A stretch of DNA of 7,166 bases, from contig JAFUXW010000260.1 in assembly GCA_017477035.1 (NCBI GenBank), positions 1-7,166 on the forward strand. Direction: 5' to 3'. Positions 1-6,090 of this stretch are shown here, in pieces. The stretch comes from Alphaproteobacteria bacterium. GTDB taxonomy: Bacteria; Pseudomonadota; Alphaproteobacteria; RF32; CAG-239. Under the pieces are notes generated by a model. That model did not search any database. It saw only the letters and a list, made by a program, of their open reading frames with translations, and was not told where the DNA came from. How positions within the stretch are numbered: the stretch's first letter is position 1; each line of letters begins with the position of its first letter. The translations under genes and the position numbers were made by a program.

Positions 1-135
1 AATGCGCTTGGAGATACCGGTTTCTTTTTCCACCCTGTCTAAATAAAAACGCTTTTCGCATCTTAATTTCCACAGGGCTGAGCCGATATCAAGCATGGTT
101 TGCTTATCCATAAAATATTCGTGATTTTTTGACAT
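1..135 (-). CDS. Helix-turn-helix (XRE-like) DNA-binding protein, N-terminal 45 codons only
   Basis: The gene runs off the left edge of the window, so only the first 45 residues are visible. They start MSKNHEYFMDKQ and continue with a helix (LDIGSALWKLRCEKR), then YLDRVEKETG and ISKRI. This spacing matches the first two helices, and the beginning of the recognition helix, of an XRE/Cro-type helix-turn-helix, so a DNA-binding regulator is likely. The ATG at 135-133 is preceded by AAGGAG at 150-145 with a 9-base spacer, which fixes the start well. The start codon lies only 28 bases beyond the intrinsic terminator of a structured RNA. That leaves almost no room for a separate promoter, so the gene may be expressed by read-through. 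The target and the rest of the protein cannot be seen; other small helix-turn-helix families are possible. Confidence 0.7.
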   Translation of the reverse strand, partial: MSKNHEYFMDKQTMLDIGSALWKLRCEKRFYLDRVEKETGISKRI

Positions 136-163
136 AGTTCTAAACTCCTTAATTTGCTTTGCT

Positions 164-198
164 AAAACAAAAACCACCTTGATTTTCCTTCAAGGTGG
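164..198 (-). terminator. Strong intrinsic terminator of the structured RNA
   Basis: On the minus strand CCACCTTGA (198-190) pairs perfectly with TCAAGGTGG (182-174) over nine base pairs around a seven-base loop. It is followed immediately by TTTTTGTTTT (173-164). This is a textbook rho-independent terminator, and it sits between the structured RNA and the helix-turn-helix start codon. Confidence 0.85.
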
Positions 199-316
199 GG
201 AGTTAGCAACTGTAAGAGAACAGTCCGGTGTATTCAATATATTCCACCGGCTCCCCATATGAGGAGTTATATCTCTTAAGGAGTTGCTACACTCCACAGA
301 CGACCTCTCGTCTGCG
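164..316 (-). ncRNA. Unidentified structured RNA (small RNA or attenuating leader)
   Basis: Read on the minus strand, this segment folds almost completely. A 5' hairpin pairs CAGACGA (314-308) with TCGTCTG (303-297) around a GAGG loop. A long composite stem pairs GGAGT (295-291) with ACTCC (203-199), TAGCAACT (289-282) with AGTTGCTA (211-204), and TAAGAGA (278-272) with TCTCTTA (219-213). This stem encloses two hairpins: CTCCTC/GGGGAG (266-261 with 256-251, loop ATAT) and CCGGTG/CACCGG (250-245 with 230-225). An intrinsic terminator follows directly. A promoter with a predicted start near 316 places the 5' end just before the first hairpin, giving a transcript of about 150 nt. It does not match the signatures I know for 6S, SRP, RNase P, tmRNA or the common riboswitches. 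Whether it is a free RNA or the leader of the downstream regulator gene is open. Confidence 0.7.
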
Positions 317-322
317 AAAGTC

Positions 323-350
323 ATATTAAACAAACAATCTCAAAAAGCAA
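323..350 (-). promoter_or_regulatory. Sigma70-like promoter of the structured RNA
   Basis: On the minus strand TTGCTT (350-345) and TAATAT (328-323) are separated by 16 bases. A start about seven bases downstream, near 316, falls just before the first hairpin of the structured RNA at 314. That coincidence is the main support, since each box alone is imperfect. Confidence 0.5.
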
Positions 351-352
351 GT

Positions 353-387
353 AAAAAAATTTCCCGATACCGACTATGGTATTAGGG
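353..387 (-). terminator. Candidate terminator of the leuS-lptE-holA operon
   Basis: On the minus strand ATACC (382-378) pairs with GGTAT (371-367), and outside an internal loop CCC (387-385) pairs with GGG (365-363). AAA and a run of seven T (359-353) follow. The stem is interrupted and lies about 180 bases past the holA stop codon, so termination is plausible but not certain. It directly precedes the promoter of the structured RNA, where a terminator would insulate the two transcripts. Confidence 0.45.
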
Positions 388-567
388 GTAAATTTCAACA
401 CAGCATTTTTTTGCAAAACACTATGCGTAAAAGTGGTATAACCAAAATATAGGATACCCCCAGATAAATAATGTTAAAACATACTCAAGTTTTATTAAAT
501 TTTGCAAACTTTGTCAGTGTTTGTTTACATGTGGAATGAATTGGAAGATATTTAATAAAAGGATAAT

Positions 568-1593
568 CTATTTGAACTTTTTTACCGCGCTGGATAATCG
601 CATAATGGTGTAACTTGCTGTTTGCTTATCCGGTATATTGGTTGTTTTACAATTTCTTTCGCAATCATAAAGCATATTCAAAGCGGATAGAATGCGCTCT
701 CTGTTCCATATTTTAAGTTGCTTTACAAAATCATTTTTGCGATAAAACATCAGTGGTGGGCGCAGACTCTTCAAAGCTTCTTCCTGAGATTTTCCTTCTT
801 CCAGTAAAGCTTGACAACTTAAAAGCTTACTGAAATGATATTCTAACTGACGGATTAAAGTTGCGGTTTGCTCACCTTCCTTTATCAAGCGGTCGTAGGT
901 GGCACAGGCAAGCAAAGTGTTTCCGTTGGCTGTATGATAGCATAAATCATCATAATTGGCTCCGGCAACATCACTTACGGCTTGTTTTATATCATCAATA
1001 GTAACATTTTTCCGCTCTCCCAAGTAGAGTTCTAACTTGTCTATTTCACTTTGGTTAAGTTTTCTATCAGGAGAAAGTCTGGTGCATAAAAACTGTATTG
1101 CCGATACATCAGCAATCAAGCCCTTTTCTTTCAGCATACGCGATGCTTCTTCGGCAATATCTCCGGAACGTTCTTCATAGCAACCGACAATAATCACATC
1201 ATTTCGCTCTTTTGCCCAAGTTATAAGGCTCGACTTTGTATTTAGTGTCATTGAAGAAAGAATAAGTAAATTATCCGAATTTGTTTCCGGTATCATCTTT
1301 TTTAAAAGCGAAGCCAAATTATTATCGGCATTCTTAACAACTATTGCCCGTCTTCCACCCATTAACGACTGTGCGTGAAACTCGGCATATACTTCTCCGC
1401 CGTCTTTAGATATGCTATCCATTTCTAAGGCTTGATAGCGAAATGCATCTTCAGTTGATTGGCAAATTGCCTCGGCGCATTTTTTTTGCAAAGTCGAAAT
1501 TTCTCCCGCATTGGTGCCATACAAAATAACACACTTTACAAAAGGCGAGGGATTTGAACAAAAATTTTCCAGTTGCGCCGGTTTATAATTCAT
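568..1593 (-). CDS. holA: DNA polymerase III subunit delta
   Basis: Delta is the clamp-loader subunit that opens the beta sliding clamp during chromosome replication, working with delta', gamma/tau and beta in the cytoplasm. The 341-residue length matches the family, about 340. Visible family traits are the AAA+-like N-terminal strand and loop CVILYGTNAGEI (21-32), the conserved SLMGGRRAIVV segment (77-87), TLNTKSSLITWAKE (116-129), LSPDRKLNQSEIDKL (173-187) in the middle region, and RPPLMFYRKNDF (278-289) in the C-terminal helical collar domain. The ATG start overlaps the end of lptE by 11 bases and has no strong Shine-Dalgarno of its own, so translation is probably coupled to lptE. It is the last gene of the leuS-lptE-holA operon and looks complete. 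Confidence 0.92.
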   Translation of the reverse strand: MNYKPAQLENFCSNPSPFVKCVILYGTNAGEISTLQKKCAEAICQSTEDAFRYQALEMDSISKDGGEVYAEFHAQSLMGGRRAIVVKNADNNLASLLKKMIPETNSDNLLILSSMTLNTKSSLITWAKERNDVIIVGCYEERSGDIAEEASRMLKEKGLIADVSAIQFLCTRLSPDRKLNQSEIDKLELYLGERKNVTIDDIKQAVSDVAGANYDDLCYHTANGNTLLACATYDRLIKEGEQTATLIRQLEYHFSKLLSCQALLEEGKSQEEALKSLRPPLMFYRKNDFVKQLKIWNRERILSALNMLYDCERNCKTTNIPDKQTASYTIMRLSSAVKKFK

Positions 1594-2152
1594 CAGTGTT
1601 ACCGCGTTTTGTTTTTAGCGAGTGGAAATACGCACCGATTCGCAAGGATATGTCGTTTGCTAAAATTTTAGCGCCGTCTTTTTCCACTTTCTTTTTATCC
1701 ATTGTTGTGGAGTATGGGTTATCAAGCAAGTCATAGCTAAGGAAAATCCAGCTCTTACCGCTAACCAATTCGCCTTTCTCCTTACTCCATAATGAATATT
1801 TAACAGTGTACTTAACCTTTTCACGGGTTGCTGTAATATCATCACGTAATGCTAACTCTGTGCGCTTACTGTTAATAGGTTCCAGTTTTAAGAAATATTT
1901 TGCGTGTTGCGGAACGCCGCGCGGAGTTAAATCATCGATCAACTCATTTTTCACCATTTGACCGATTCTGTCGGCGGCACCTTCTACTTTAATTTGAGAC
2001 ATTTCATAAACAATATCTGTATCAAATTCGTTATTATAATACCATCCACCGTTATTTGATGTTTTTTCCACGTATAAAGGTTCAAATCCGCAGGCTGTAA
2101 TACCTAAAGTTAAAACTGCCAATACGGTATATATTTTCTTATGCTGCAACAA
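1583..2152 (-). CDS. lptE: LPS-assembly lipoprotein LptE
   Basis: LptE is the outer-membrane lipoprotein that plugs and helps assemble the LptD barrel, which inserts lipopolysaccharide into the outer leaflet. The 189-residue protein has a lipoprotein signal: KK at 5-6, a hydrophobic stretch (about 7-20), then the lipobox ITAC with the acylated Cys at 21. The mature start CGFEPLY is the hallmark of alphaproteobacterial LptE. Residue +2 is Gly rather than Asp, consistent with sorting to the outer membrane. The rest (about 45-175) contains the alternating strand and helix pattern expected of this small fold, with no missing part evident. The start is a TTG at 2152, ten bases after a GGAGG that lies inside the leuS coding sequence. 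The gene overlaps leuS by 14 bases and holA by 11, so it is co-translated with both. Confidence 0.9.
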   Translation of the reverse strand: MLQHKKIYTVLAVLTLGITACGFEPLYVEKTSNNGGWYYNNEFDTDIVYEMSQIKVEGAADRIGQMVKNELIDDLTPRGVPQHAKYFLKLEPINSKRTELALRDDITATREKVKYTVKYSLWSKEKGELVSGKSWIFLSYDLLDNPYSTTMDKKKVEKDGAKILANDISLRIGAYFHSLKTKRGNTDEL

Positions 2153-4625
2153 TGTTTACAATCCTCCCAGGTACGACAATGATTTTTTTAATGGTTTTTC
2201 CTTCAAGTTGACGGGCCACATTTTCAAGTTTGAGCGCTTCAGCTTGTGTTTCTTCAGTGCTGGCATTTTTGGAAATTGTAATAGTACCGCGCATTTTTCC
2301 GTTCATTTGAACTCCTAATGTTACCACATTGTCTTCTGCAAGTTTGGCATCTCCATGTGGCCAGTCCTGTGTTACAATAAATGACGAATATCCTAATCTG
2401 GCCCACATTTCTTCGGCAATATGCGGAGTAAACGGAGCGAGCAACTTTAGCAAAGTTTCATACATTTGTGCCGGAATTTTTTCCATATTGGATAGATAAT
2501 TTACATAAGTCATCATTGAAGAGACGGCAGTATTAAACTTCATCTGGTCAATACGCTCTGTAACCTCAATAATACATTTATGCATGGCTCGCATATCGTC
2601 CGCAGACATAGCAATGTCATTACTATAAACCTTTTTGAATAAAGTATAAATTTTGCTGACAAAGCGATATACTCCGTTCAAACTCTCATCAGACCACATT
2701 GCAACCTGATCAAACGGTCCGATAAACATTTCGTAAAGACGAAAAGTATCTGCACCATAATTTTCAACGATGTCGTCCGGATTTATAACGTTGCCGCGTG
2801 ATTTACTCATTTTTTCTCCATCAGCGGCCAAAATCATACCATGCGAGGTTCGTTTTTGATATGGTTCAGGCATCGGAACATACCCGCAATCATATAAAAA
2901 TTTATGCCAAAAACGAGAATACAATAAGTGCAGAGTCGTATGTTCCATTCCGCCATTATACCAATCTACATTCATCCAGTATTTCAATGCCTCTTTTGAA
3001 GCAAATTCTTTATCGTTGTGCGGATCGCAGTAACGCAGAAAATACCAAGAAGACCCCGCCCAGTTAGGCATTACATCAGTTTCGCGACGTGCTTTTCCTC
3101 CGCATTTAGGGCAAGTTGTTTCAACCCAATCTTTAGCGTTGGCTAGCGGAGAATCTCCATTATCATTCGGACGATAATCAGGAACATCAGGCAACATAAG
3201 CGGAAGGTCGCTTTCATTAATAGGTTGCCAACCACAATGTTCACAATAAACCATAGGTATCGGTTCACCCCAATAACGTTGACGTGAAAATACCCAATCA
3301 CGCAGTTTAAAGTTAACTTTTGCTTTTCCGAATCCGCCATTTTTCGCAAATTTAATAGCTGCAACCATTGCGTCTTTTTTATCCATCCCGTTCATAAATC
3401 CGGAATTGATATGTTCCCCGTCTTCTTCCCAAGCCTCTTTACTGATATCGCCGCCGGCCAAAACCTGTATAATCGGCAGATTGAAAACTTTGGCGAAGTC
3501 ATAGTCACGTTGGTCGTGAGCCGGAACGGCCATAATAGCTCCGGTACCGTATCCTGTTAAAACATAGTCGGAAATAAAGACCGGAATCAATTCTCCGTTA
3601 AACGGATTGCGCGCTTTAATACCTTTCAGTTCAACACCTGTTTTGGTGGTATCTGAAGTTCTTTGCAATTCGGATTTTTTAGAGGCTTCTTCAATGTATT
3701 TCTGCACTTCGGAAGGATTCGTATACAGGCTCATCAATTCCTTAACAAAATGATGTTCAGGCGCCATAACTGTATAAGTAACACCGAAAGTTGTATCCGG
3801 ACGGGTTGTATAAACTACCATTTTTTTACCCAAATCATTGCCGTTATTATCTGTTAAAGCAAATTCAAGTTCAGCACCTTCAGAACGTCCAATCCAGTTA
3901 ATTTGAGTAGATTTAACCCTGTCAATGAAATCAACGGTATCCAAATCATTGATTAATCTATCTGCATATTTGGTAATAGCAAGCATCCATTGCTCTTTGT
4001 CACGGCGCACGACTTGTGCTCCGCAACGTTCACAACAACCGTTTACAACTTCCTCATTGGCAAGACCTACCTTACATGAAGGACACCAGTTAATTGCCAT
4101 TTTATCTTTATATGCTAAACCATGTTTCCAAAATTGAATGAACATCCATTGTGTCCATTTAAAATACTCAGGATCGCAGGTGGCAAAACATCTGTCCCAA
4201 TCAAAGCAGAAACCGAGGGATTTCAGTTGGCGAGTAAAATTTTCAATATTTGCTTTTGTAGAAATTGCCGGATGCACACCTGTTTTAATGGCGTAGTTTT
4301 CTGCCGGTAAACCGAAAGCATCAAACCCCATAGGATATAAAACATTGAAGCCTTGCATTCTTTTTTTACGAGAAATAACATCAAGCGCTGTGTATGAACG
4401 AGGGTGTCCTACGTGTAATCCGGCACCCGACGGATAAGGAAATTCAACCAAGGCGTAAAATTTAGGCTTGGTCGTATCTATTTCAACCTTATAGACTTTT
4501 TCATCTTCCCAAATTTTTTGCCATTTATTTTCAATGGTTCTGAAATTGTAACGTTCTTCATTTTGCCAATCTTGTTGCCATTCTTTGAAATTGCTTTTAC
4601 CGTTATATCTGGCGATACCCGACAT
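2139..4625 (-). CDS. leuS: Leucyl-tRNA synthetase
   Basis: LeuRS is a class I aminoacyl-tRNA synthetase that charges tRNA-Leu and edits mischarged products. All key parts are present in its 828 residues. They are the HIGH-type signature HVGH (71-74); a Cys4 zinc site (C181, C184, C198, C201); the CP1 editing domain with TTRPDTTFG (273-281) and GTGAIMAVPAHDQRD (360-374); a second CxxC pair (461/464, 505/508); GGMEHTTLHLLYSRFWHK (558-575); the KMSKS loop (605-609); the anticodon-binding helical domain (about 650-750); and the C-terminal tRNA-elbow domain starting near GVQMNGKMRG (771-780). The ATG at 4625 follows a GAGAGGAA-type Shine-Dalgarno and is the only usable start. It gives an N-terminal extension of about 20 residues, which resembles a diverged tandem copy of the normal N-terminus. 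It is the first gene of the operon. Confidence 0.97.
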   Translation of the reverse strand: MSGIARYNGKSNFKEWQQDWQNEERYNFRTIENKWQKIWEDEKVYKVEIDTTKPKFYALVEFPYPSGAGLHVGHPRSYTALDVISRKKRMQGFNVLYPMGFDAFGLPAENYAIKTGVHPAISTKANIENFTRQLKSLGFCFDWDRCFATCDPEYFKWTQWMFIQFWKHGLAYKDKMAINWCPSCKVGLANEEVVNGCCERCGAQVVRRDKEQWMLAITKYADRLINDLDTVDFIDRVKSTQINWIGRSEGAELEFALTDNNGNDLGKKMVVYTTRPDTTFGVTYTVMAPEHHFVKELMSLYTNPSEVQKYIEEASKKSELQRTSDTTKTGVELKGIKARNPFNGELIPVFISDYVLTGYGTGAIMAVPAHDQRDYDFAKVFNLPIIQVLAGGDISKEAWEEDGEHINSGFMNGMDKKDAMVAAIKFAKNGGFGKAKVNFKLRDWVFSRQRYWGEPIPMVYCEHCGWQPINESDLPLMLPDVPDYRPNDNGDSPLANAKDWVETTCPKCGGKARRETDVMPNWAGSSWYFLRYCDPHNDKEFASKEALKYWMNVDWYNGGMEHTTLHLLYSRFWHKFLYDCGYVPMPEPYQKRTSHGMILAADGEKMSKSRGNVINPDDIVENYGADTFRLYEMFIGPFDQVAMWSDESLNGVYRFVSKIYTLFKKVYSNDIAMSADDMRAMHKCIIEVTERIDQMKFNTAVSSMMTYVNYLSNMEKIPAQMYETLLKLLAPFTPHIAEEMWARLGYSSFIVTQDWPHGDAKLAEDNVVTLGVQMNGKMRGTITISKNASTEETQAEALKLENVARQLEGKTIKKIIVVPGRIVNIVAA
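2163..2167 (-). promoter_or_regulatory. Ribosome binding site of lptE, embedded in leuS
   Basis: GGAGG on the minus strand lies within the Pro-Gly-Arg codons near the LeuRS C-terminus, ten bases before the TTG start of lptE at 2152. A second in-frame TTG at 2149 would have a 13-base spacer. No ATG or GTG lies in a better position, so this site decides the rare TTG start. Confidence 0.65.
4500..4610 (-). repeat. Diverged tandem duplication at the LeuRS N-terminus
   Basis: Codons 6-23 (4610-4557) and 25-42 (4553-4500) of leuS align with a 19-codon offset. Both copies carry RYN, then WQ, W and E at the same spacing, as in KEWQQDWQNE against NKWQKIWEDE. By hand count 34 of 54 bases match, well above chance. 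The second copy is the conserved start of bacterial LeuRS; the first is the extra N-terminal extension. Confidence 0.45.
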
Positions 4626-4660
4626 TTTATTCCTCTCTCATATAAATTCCAATTGCGGCG

Positions 4661-4689
4661 AATCTAACATAATATTTATAGAATTTCAA
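4661..4689 (-). promoter_or_regulatory. Promoter of the leuS-lptE-holA operon
   Basis: On the minus strand TTGAAA (4689-4684) and TAGATT (4666-4661) are separated by 17 bases. Transcription would begin near 4654, giving a leader of about 28 bases before the leuS ATG. A leader that short leaves no room for a T-box or peptide attenuator. Confidence 0.5.
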
Positions 4690-4733
4690 TACTTAAGCAT
4701 CTGTTGGCAACAACTTTTAAAATGCAAGTTGTG

Positions 4734-4755
4734 TTACAAAAAAGAAAAGTTGTAA
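4734..4755. repeat. Short inverted repeat upstream of leuS
   Basis: TTACAA (4734-4739) and TTGTAA (4750-4755) are perfect six-base arms around an A-rich ten-base spacer. Just before it CAACTT and AAGTTG (4711-4731) form another six-base inverted pair. They lie upstream of the leuS -35 box. They may be protein-binding sites or chance in AT-rich DNA. Confidence 0.3.
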
Positions 4756-4803
4756 ATGCGTAAATTATCGTAGTTTTCGCACTATTGGGTATGATTTTTT
4801 AAT

Positions 4804-4831
4804 GTAGGTATATAACCGGTCATATACCTAC
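4804..4831. promoter_or_regulatory. 28-bp near-perfect palindrome, probable operator
   Basis: Arms GTAGGTATAT (4804-4813) and ATATACCTAC (4822-4831) are perfect inverted copies around a centre containing the palindrome ACCGGT (4815-4820); only one symmetric pair (4814/4821) mismatches. A consensus TATAAT (4834-4839) begins three bases later with no good -35, because the palindrome occupies that place. For a start near 4846 the element spans about -42 to -15, a classic position for a repressor. No T-run follows closely on either strand, so a terminator is less likely. Confidence 0.6.
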
Positions 4832-4884
4832 TATATAATAACGATATTTTTTCACTATTTTTCTTATTTTATAATATTTTTCGC

Positions 4885-4913
4885 TTGACTTTAAAAGATA
4901 TTTATAATATTAA
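4885..4913 (+). promoter_or_regulatory. Sigma70-like promoter for the lysozyme-like gene
   Basis: TTGACT (4885-4890) and TATTAA (4908-4913) are separated by 17 bases, giving a predicted start near 4920 and an untranslated leader of about 150 bases before the ATG at 5068. The -35 is good and the -10 moderate. The TATAAT at 4834-4839 is an alternative or second promoter. Confidence 0.45.
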
Positions 4914-5067
4914 TCTTATCATAAAATGGTGCGTATTATTTGCGCGAAATAGCATAGGTAACCAATCAATGGGAAAGGAGGCAATATAATCAATATCCAT
5001 TTTAATAAATGAAATTACTTATTTACAGGTAATATTTAGTTTAACAAATTAGAATGGAGTAATAAGA

Positions 5068-6027
5068 ATGGACATGTATCCGCAATATAAATCAGCGCTG
5101 GGCTATCAAATCGGCGAAGACGGAGTAGATAGCTACGGCGTTAATCACAATAGATTTTCAACACGTGATGAATTGGAATATCAAGTAGCACGTCAGCAAC
5201 GTGAAAATCAGCTTATACAGAATTATAATAATCAAGGCATAACTCAAGATTATCCGCAACAAGGAACAGAATTTTGGGGGAGTAATACCAATAATAACTA
5301 TGGTTTCGGCAGTTCCGATATTAGCAGTAATATAGAAAATATCGTAAATCAGTTAAATAATAACGGTTTGAACGGCACAAATAGCGGGCAAGGGCAAGTA
5401 AATAATGGTTATACACTAAATGCCGGTGATATGGATGCTAATCAGCCATCAAATACCAATTCTCAGGAAATCCATAATAGAATTTTCAATGGGGTGGATT
5501 GTGGCGGAATGACTCCGGAGTTTGCTGATAAAATTGCCTATACTGAATCACGAGGCGGTTGTCAGAATAATATCAATGATTATGGATGTGTTAATAACAC
5601 TGCTTCAGCATTTGGTAGATATCAAATGCAAGTACCTGCCTTAAAAGATGCTGGTTATATGGATAACAAAGGGGATTTTTTTCCGGAAACAGGAGTTAAT
5701 AATATGCAAGAATTTCTTAATAATCCACAAGCGCAAGAACAAGCTATGTGTAATTATTTGGATAGAATTGATAAGTATAATAAGAACTGGAACAATTATA
5801 AATATCTCGGAAAGGATATACAAGTAGGCAATTTAACGGTTCCTATTACAAAGGATATGATGTTGGCAGGAACACATCGTGAAGGTGCTCGTAAACTTAA
5901 TGAATGGTTGAATGATGCCAAATTTCAGAATAATAATCTTGTAAGAGATCCTATATATGATCAGCAAGATAAAAAAAGGAGAAATATAACGAAACGGTTT
6001 AAAGAAATTCTATATCCGCCCAAATAA
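5068..6027 (+). CDS. Asn-rich protein with lysozyme-like peptidoglycan hydrolase domain
   Basis: The 319-residue protein has three parts. The N-terminus (1-50) is polar and ends in a charged helix (RDELEYQVARQQRENQ). A low-complexity Asn/Gln/Gly/Ser linker follows (about 51-135); Asn makes up 48 of 319 residues overall. The C-terminal domain (about 136-285) has a lysozyme-fold pattern: IAYTESRGG with candidate catalytic Glu160, AFGRYQMQ (181-188), ALKDAGYM, EFLNNPQAQEQAM (215-227) and MMLAGTHREGARKLNEWL (264-281). This resembles phage-type muramidases and lytic transglycosylases that cleave the glycan strands of peptidoglycan; the precise family is unconfirmed. Four cysteines (145, 165, 174, 229) could form disulfides outside the cytoplasm. 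No signal peptide or membrane segment is visible, so export would need a dedicated route. The ATG has GGAG eight bases upstream. A membrane-anchored protein gene follows 63 bases downstream. Confidence 0.75.
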   Translation: MDMYPQYKSALGYQIGEDGVDSYGVNHNRFSTRDELEYQVARQQRENQLIQNYNNQGITQDYPQQGTEFWGSNTNNNYGFGSSDISSNIENIVNQLNNNGLNGTNSGQGQVNNGYTLNAGDMDANQPSNTNSQEIHNRIFNGVDCGGMTPEFADKIAYTESRGGCQNNINDYGCVNNTASAFGRYQMQVPALKDAGYMDNKGDFFPETGVNNMQEFLNNPQAQEQAMCNYLDRIDKYNKNWNNYKYLGKDIQVGNLTVPITKDMMLAGTHREGARKLNEWLNDAKFQNNNLVRDPIYDQQDKKRRNITKRFKEILYPPK

Positions 6028-6030
6028 TAC

Positions 6031-6059
6031 TTGCATAATGCCATTGCATAAGGTAGAGT
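6031..6059 (+). promoter_or_regulatory. Possible separate promoter of the downstream gene, with TTGCATAA direct repeat
   Basis: TTGCATAA occurs twice with a 13-base period (6031-6038 and 6044-6051). The first copy also supplies a TTGCAT -35 placed 17 bases before TAGAGT (6054-6059), with a start near 6066. No terminator-like hairpin lies between the two genes, so read-through from upstream is also likely. The evidence is weak. Confidence 0.3.
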
Positions 6060-6090
6060 ATGTGAAAAATATCAACCATTAAGAGATAAT

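Larger units (their letters stand above)
136..567. other. Intergenic region between holA and the helix-turn-helix gene
   Basis: This 432-base stretch has no convincing protein gene on either strand. Everything readable in it points leftwards on the minus strand: a hairpin with a T-run (353-387), a promoter (323-350), a folded RNA (164-316) and its terminator (164-198), each annotated separately. The remaining part, about 390-567, is AT-rich 3' flank of holA. I see only short, low-GC inverted repeats there, such as CAAAC/GTTTG around 505-525, and nothing I would call a site. Confidence 0.6.
4626..5067. other. Divergent intergenic region between leuS and the accessory gene pair
   Basis: This 442-base, very AT-rich stretch separates the minus-strand leuS operon from the plus-strand genes. 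It contains the leuS promoter (4661-4689), several short inverted repeats built on CAAC/GTTG (4704-4755), a 28-bp palindrome (4804-4831) next to a TATAAT (4834-4839), a second plus-strand promoter candidate (4885-4913) and an orphan Shine-Dalgarno (4974-4981). No ORF longer than about eight codons follows that Shine-Dalgarno. Confidence 0.6.

Noticed and set aside
471..539. Plus-strand 22-codon ORF starting MLKHTQVLLN
   Set aside because: The nearest purine-rich sequence is about 16 bases upstream, the peptide is not recognisable, and the region is AT-rich 3' flank of holA.
1554..1736. Plus-strand ORF of 60 codons opposite the lptE/holA junction
   Set aside because: It is antisense to two well-supported overlapping genes, has no recognisable product and no ribosome site.
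2798..4310. Several plus- and minus-strand ORFs of 62-89 codons within leuS
   Set aside because: LeuRS is continuous and complete through this whole interval; these frames are composition shadows with no family signature.
4626..4800. T-box or leader-peptide attenuation of leuS
   Set aside because: No run of Leu codons, no T-box-like motif and no terminator precede leuS, and the predicted leader is only about 28 bases.
4946..4992. Short ORFs before the lysozyme-like gene, for example an ATG at 4970
   Set aside because: They are at most about eight codons and are not positioned after the strong Shine-Dalgarno.
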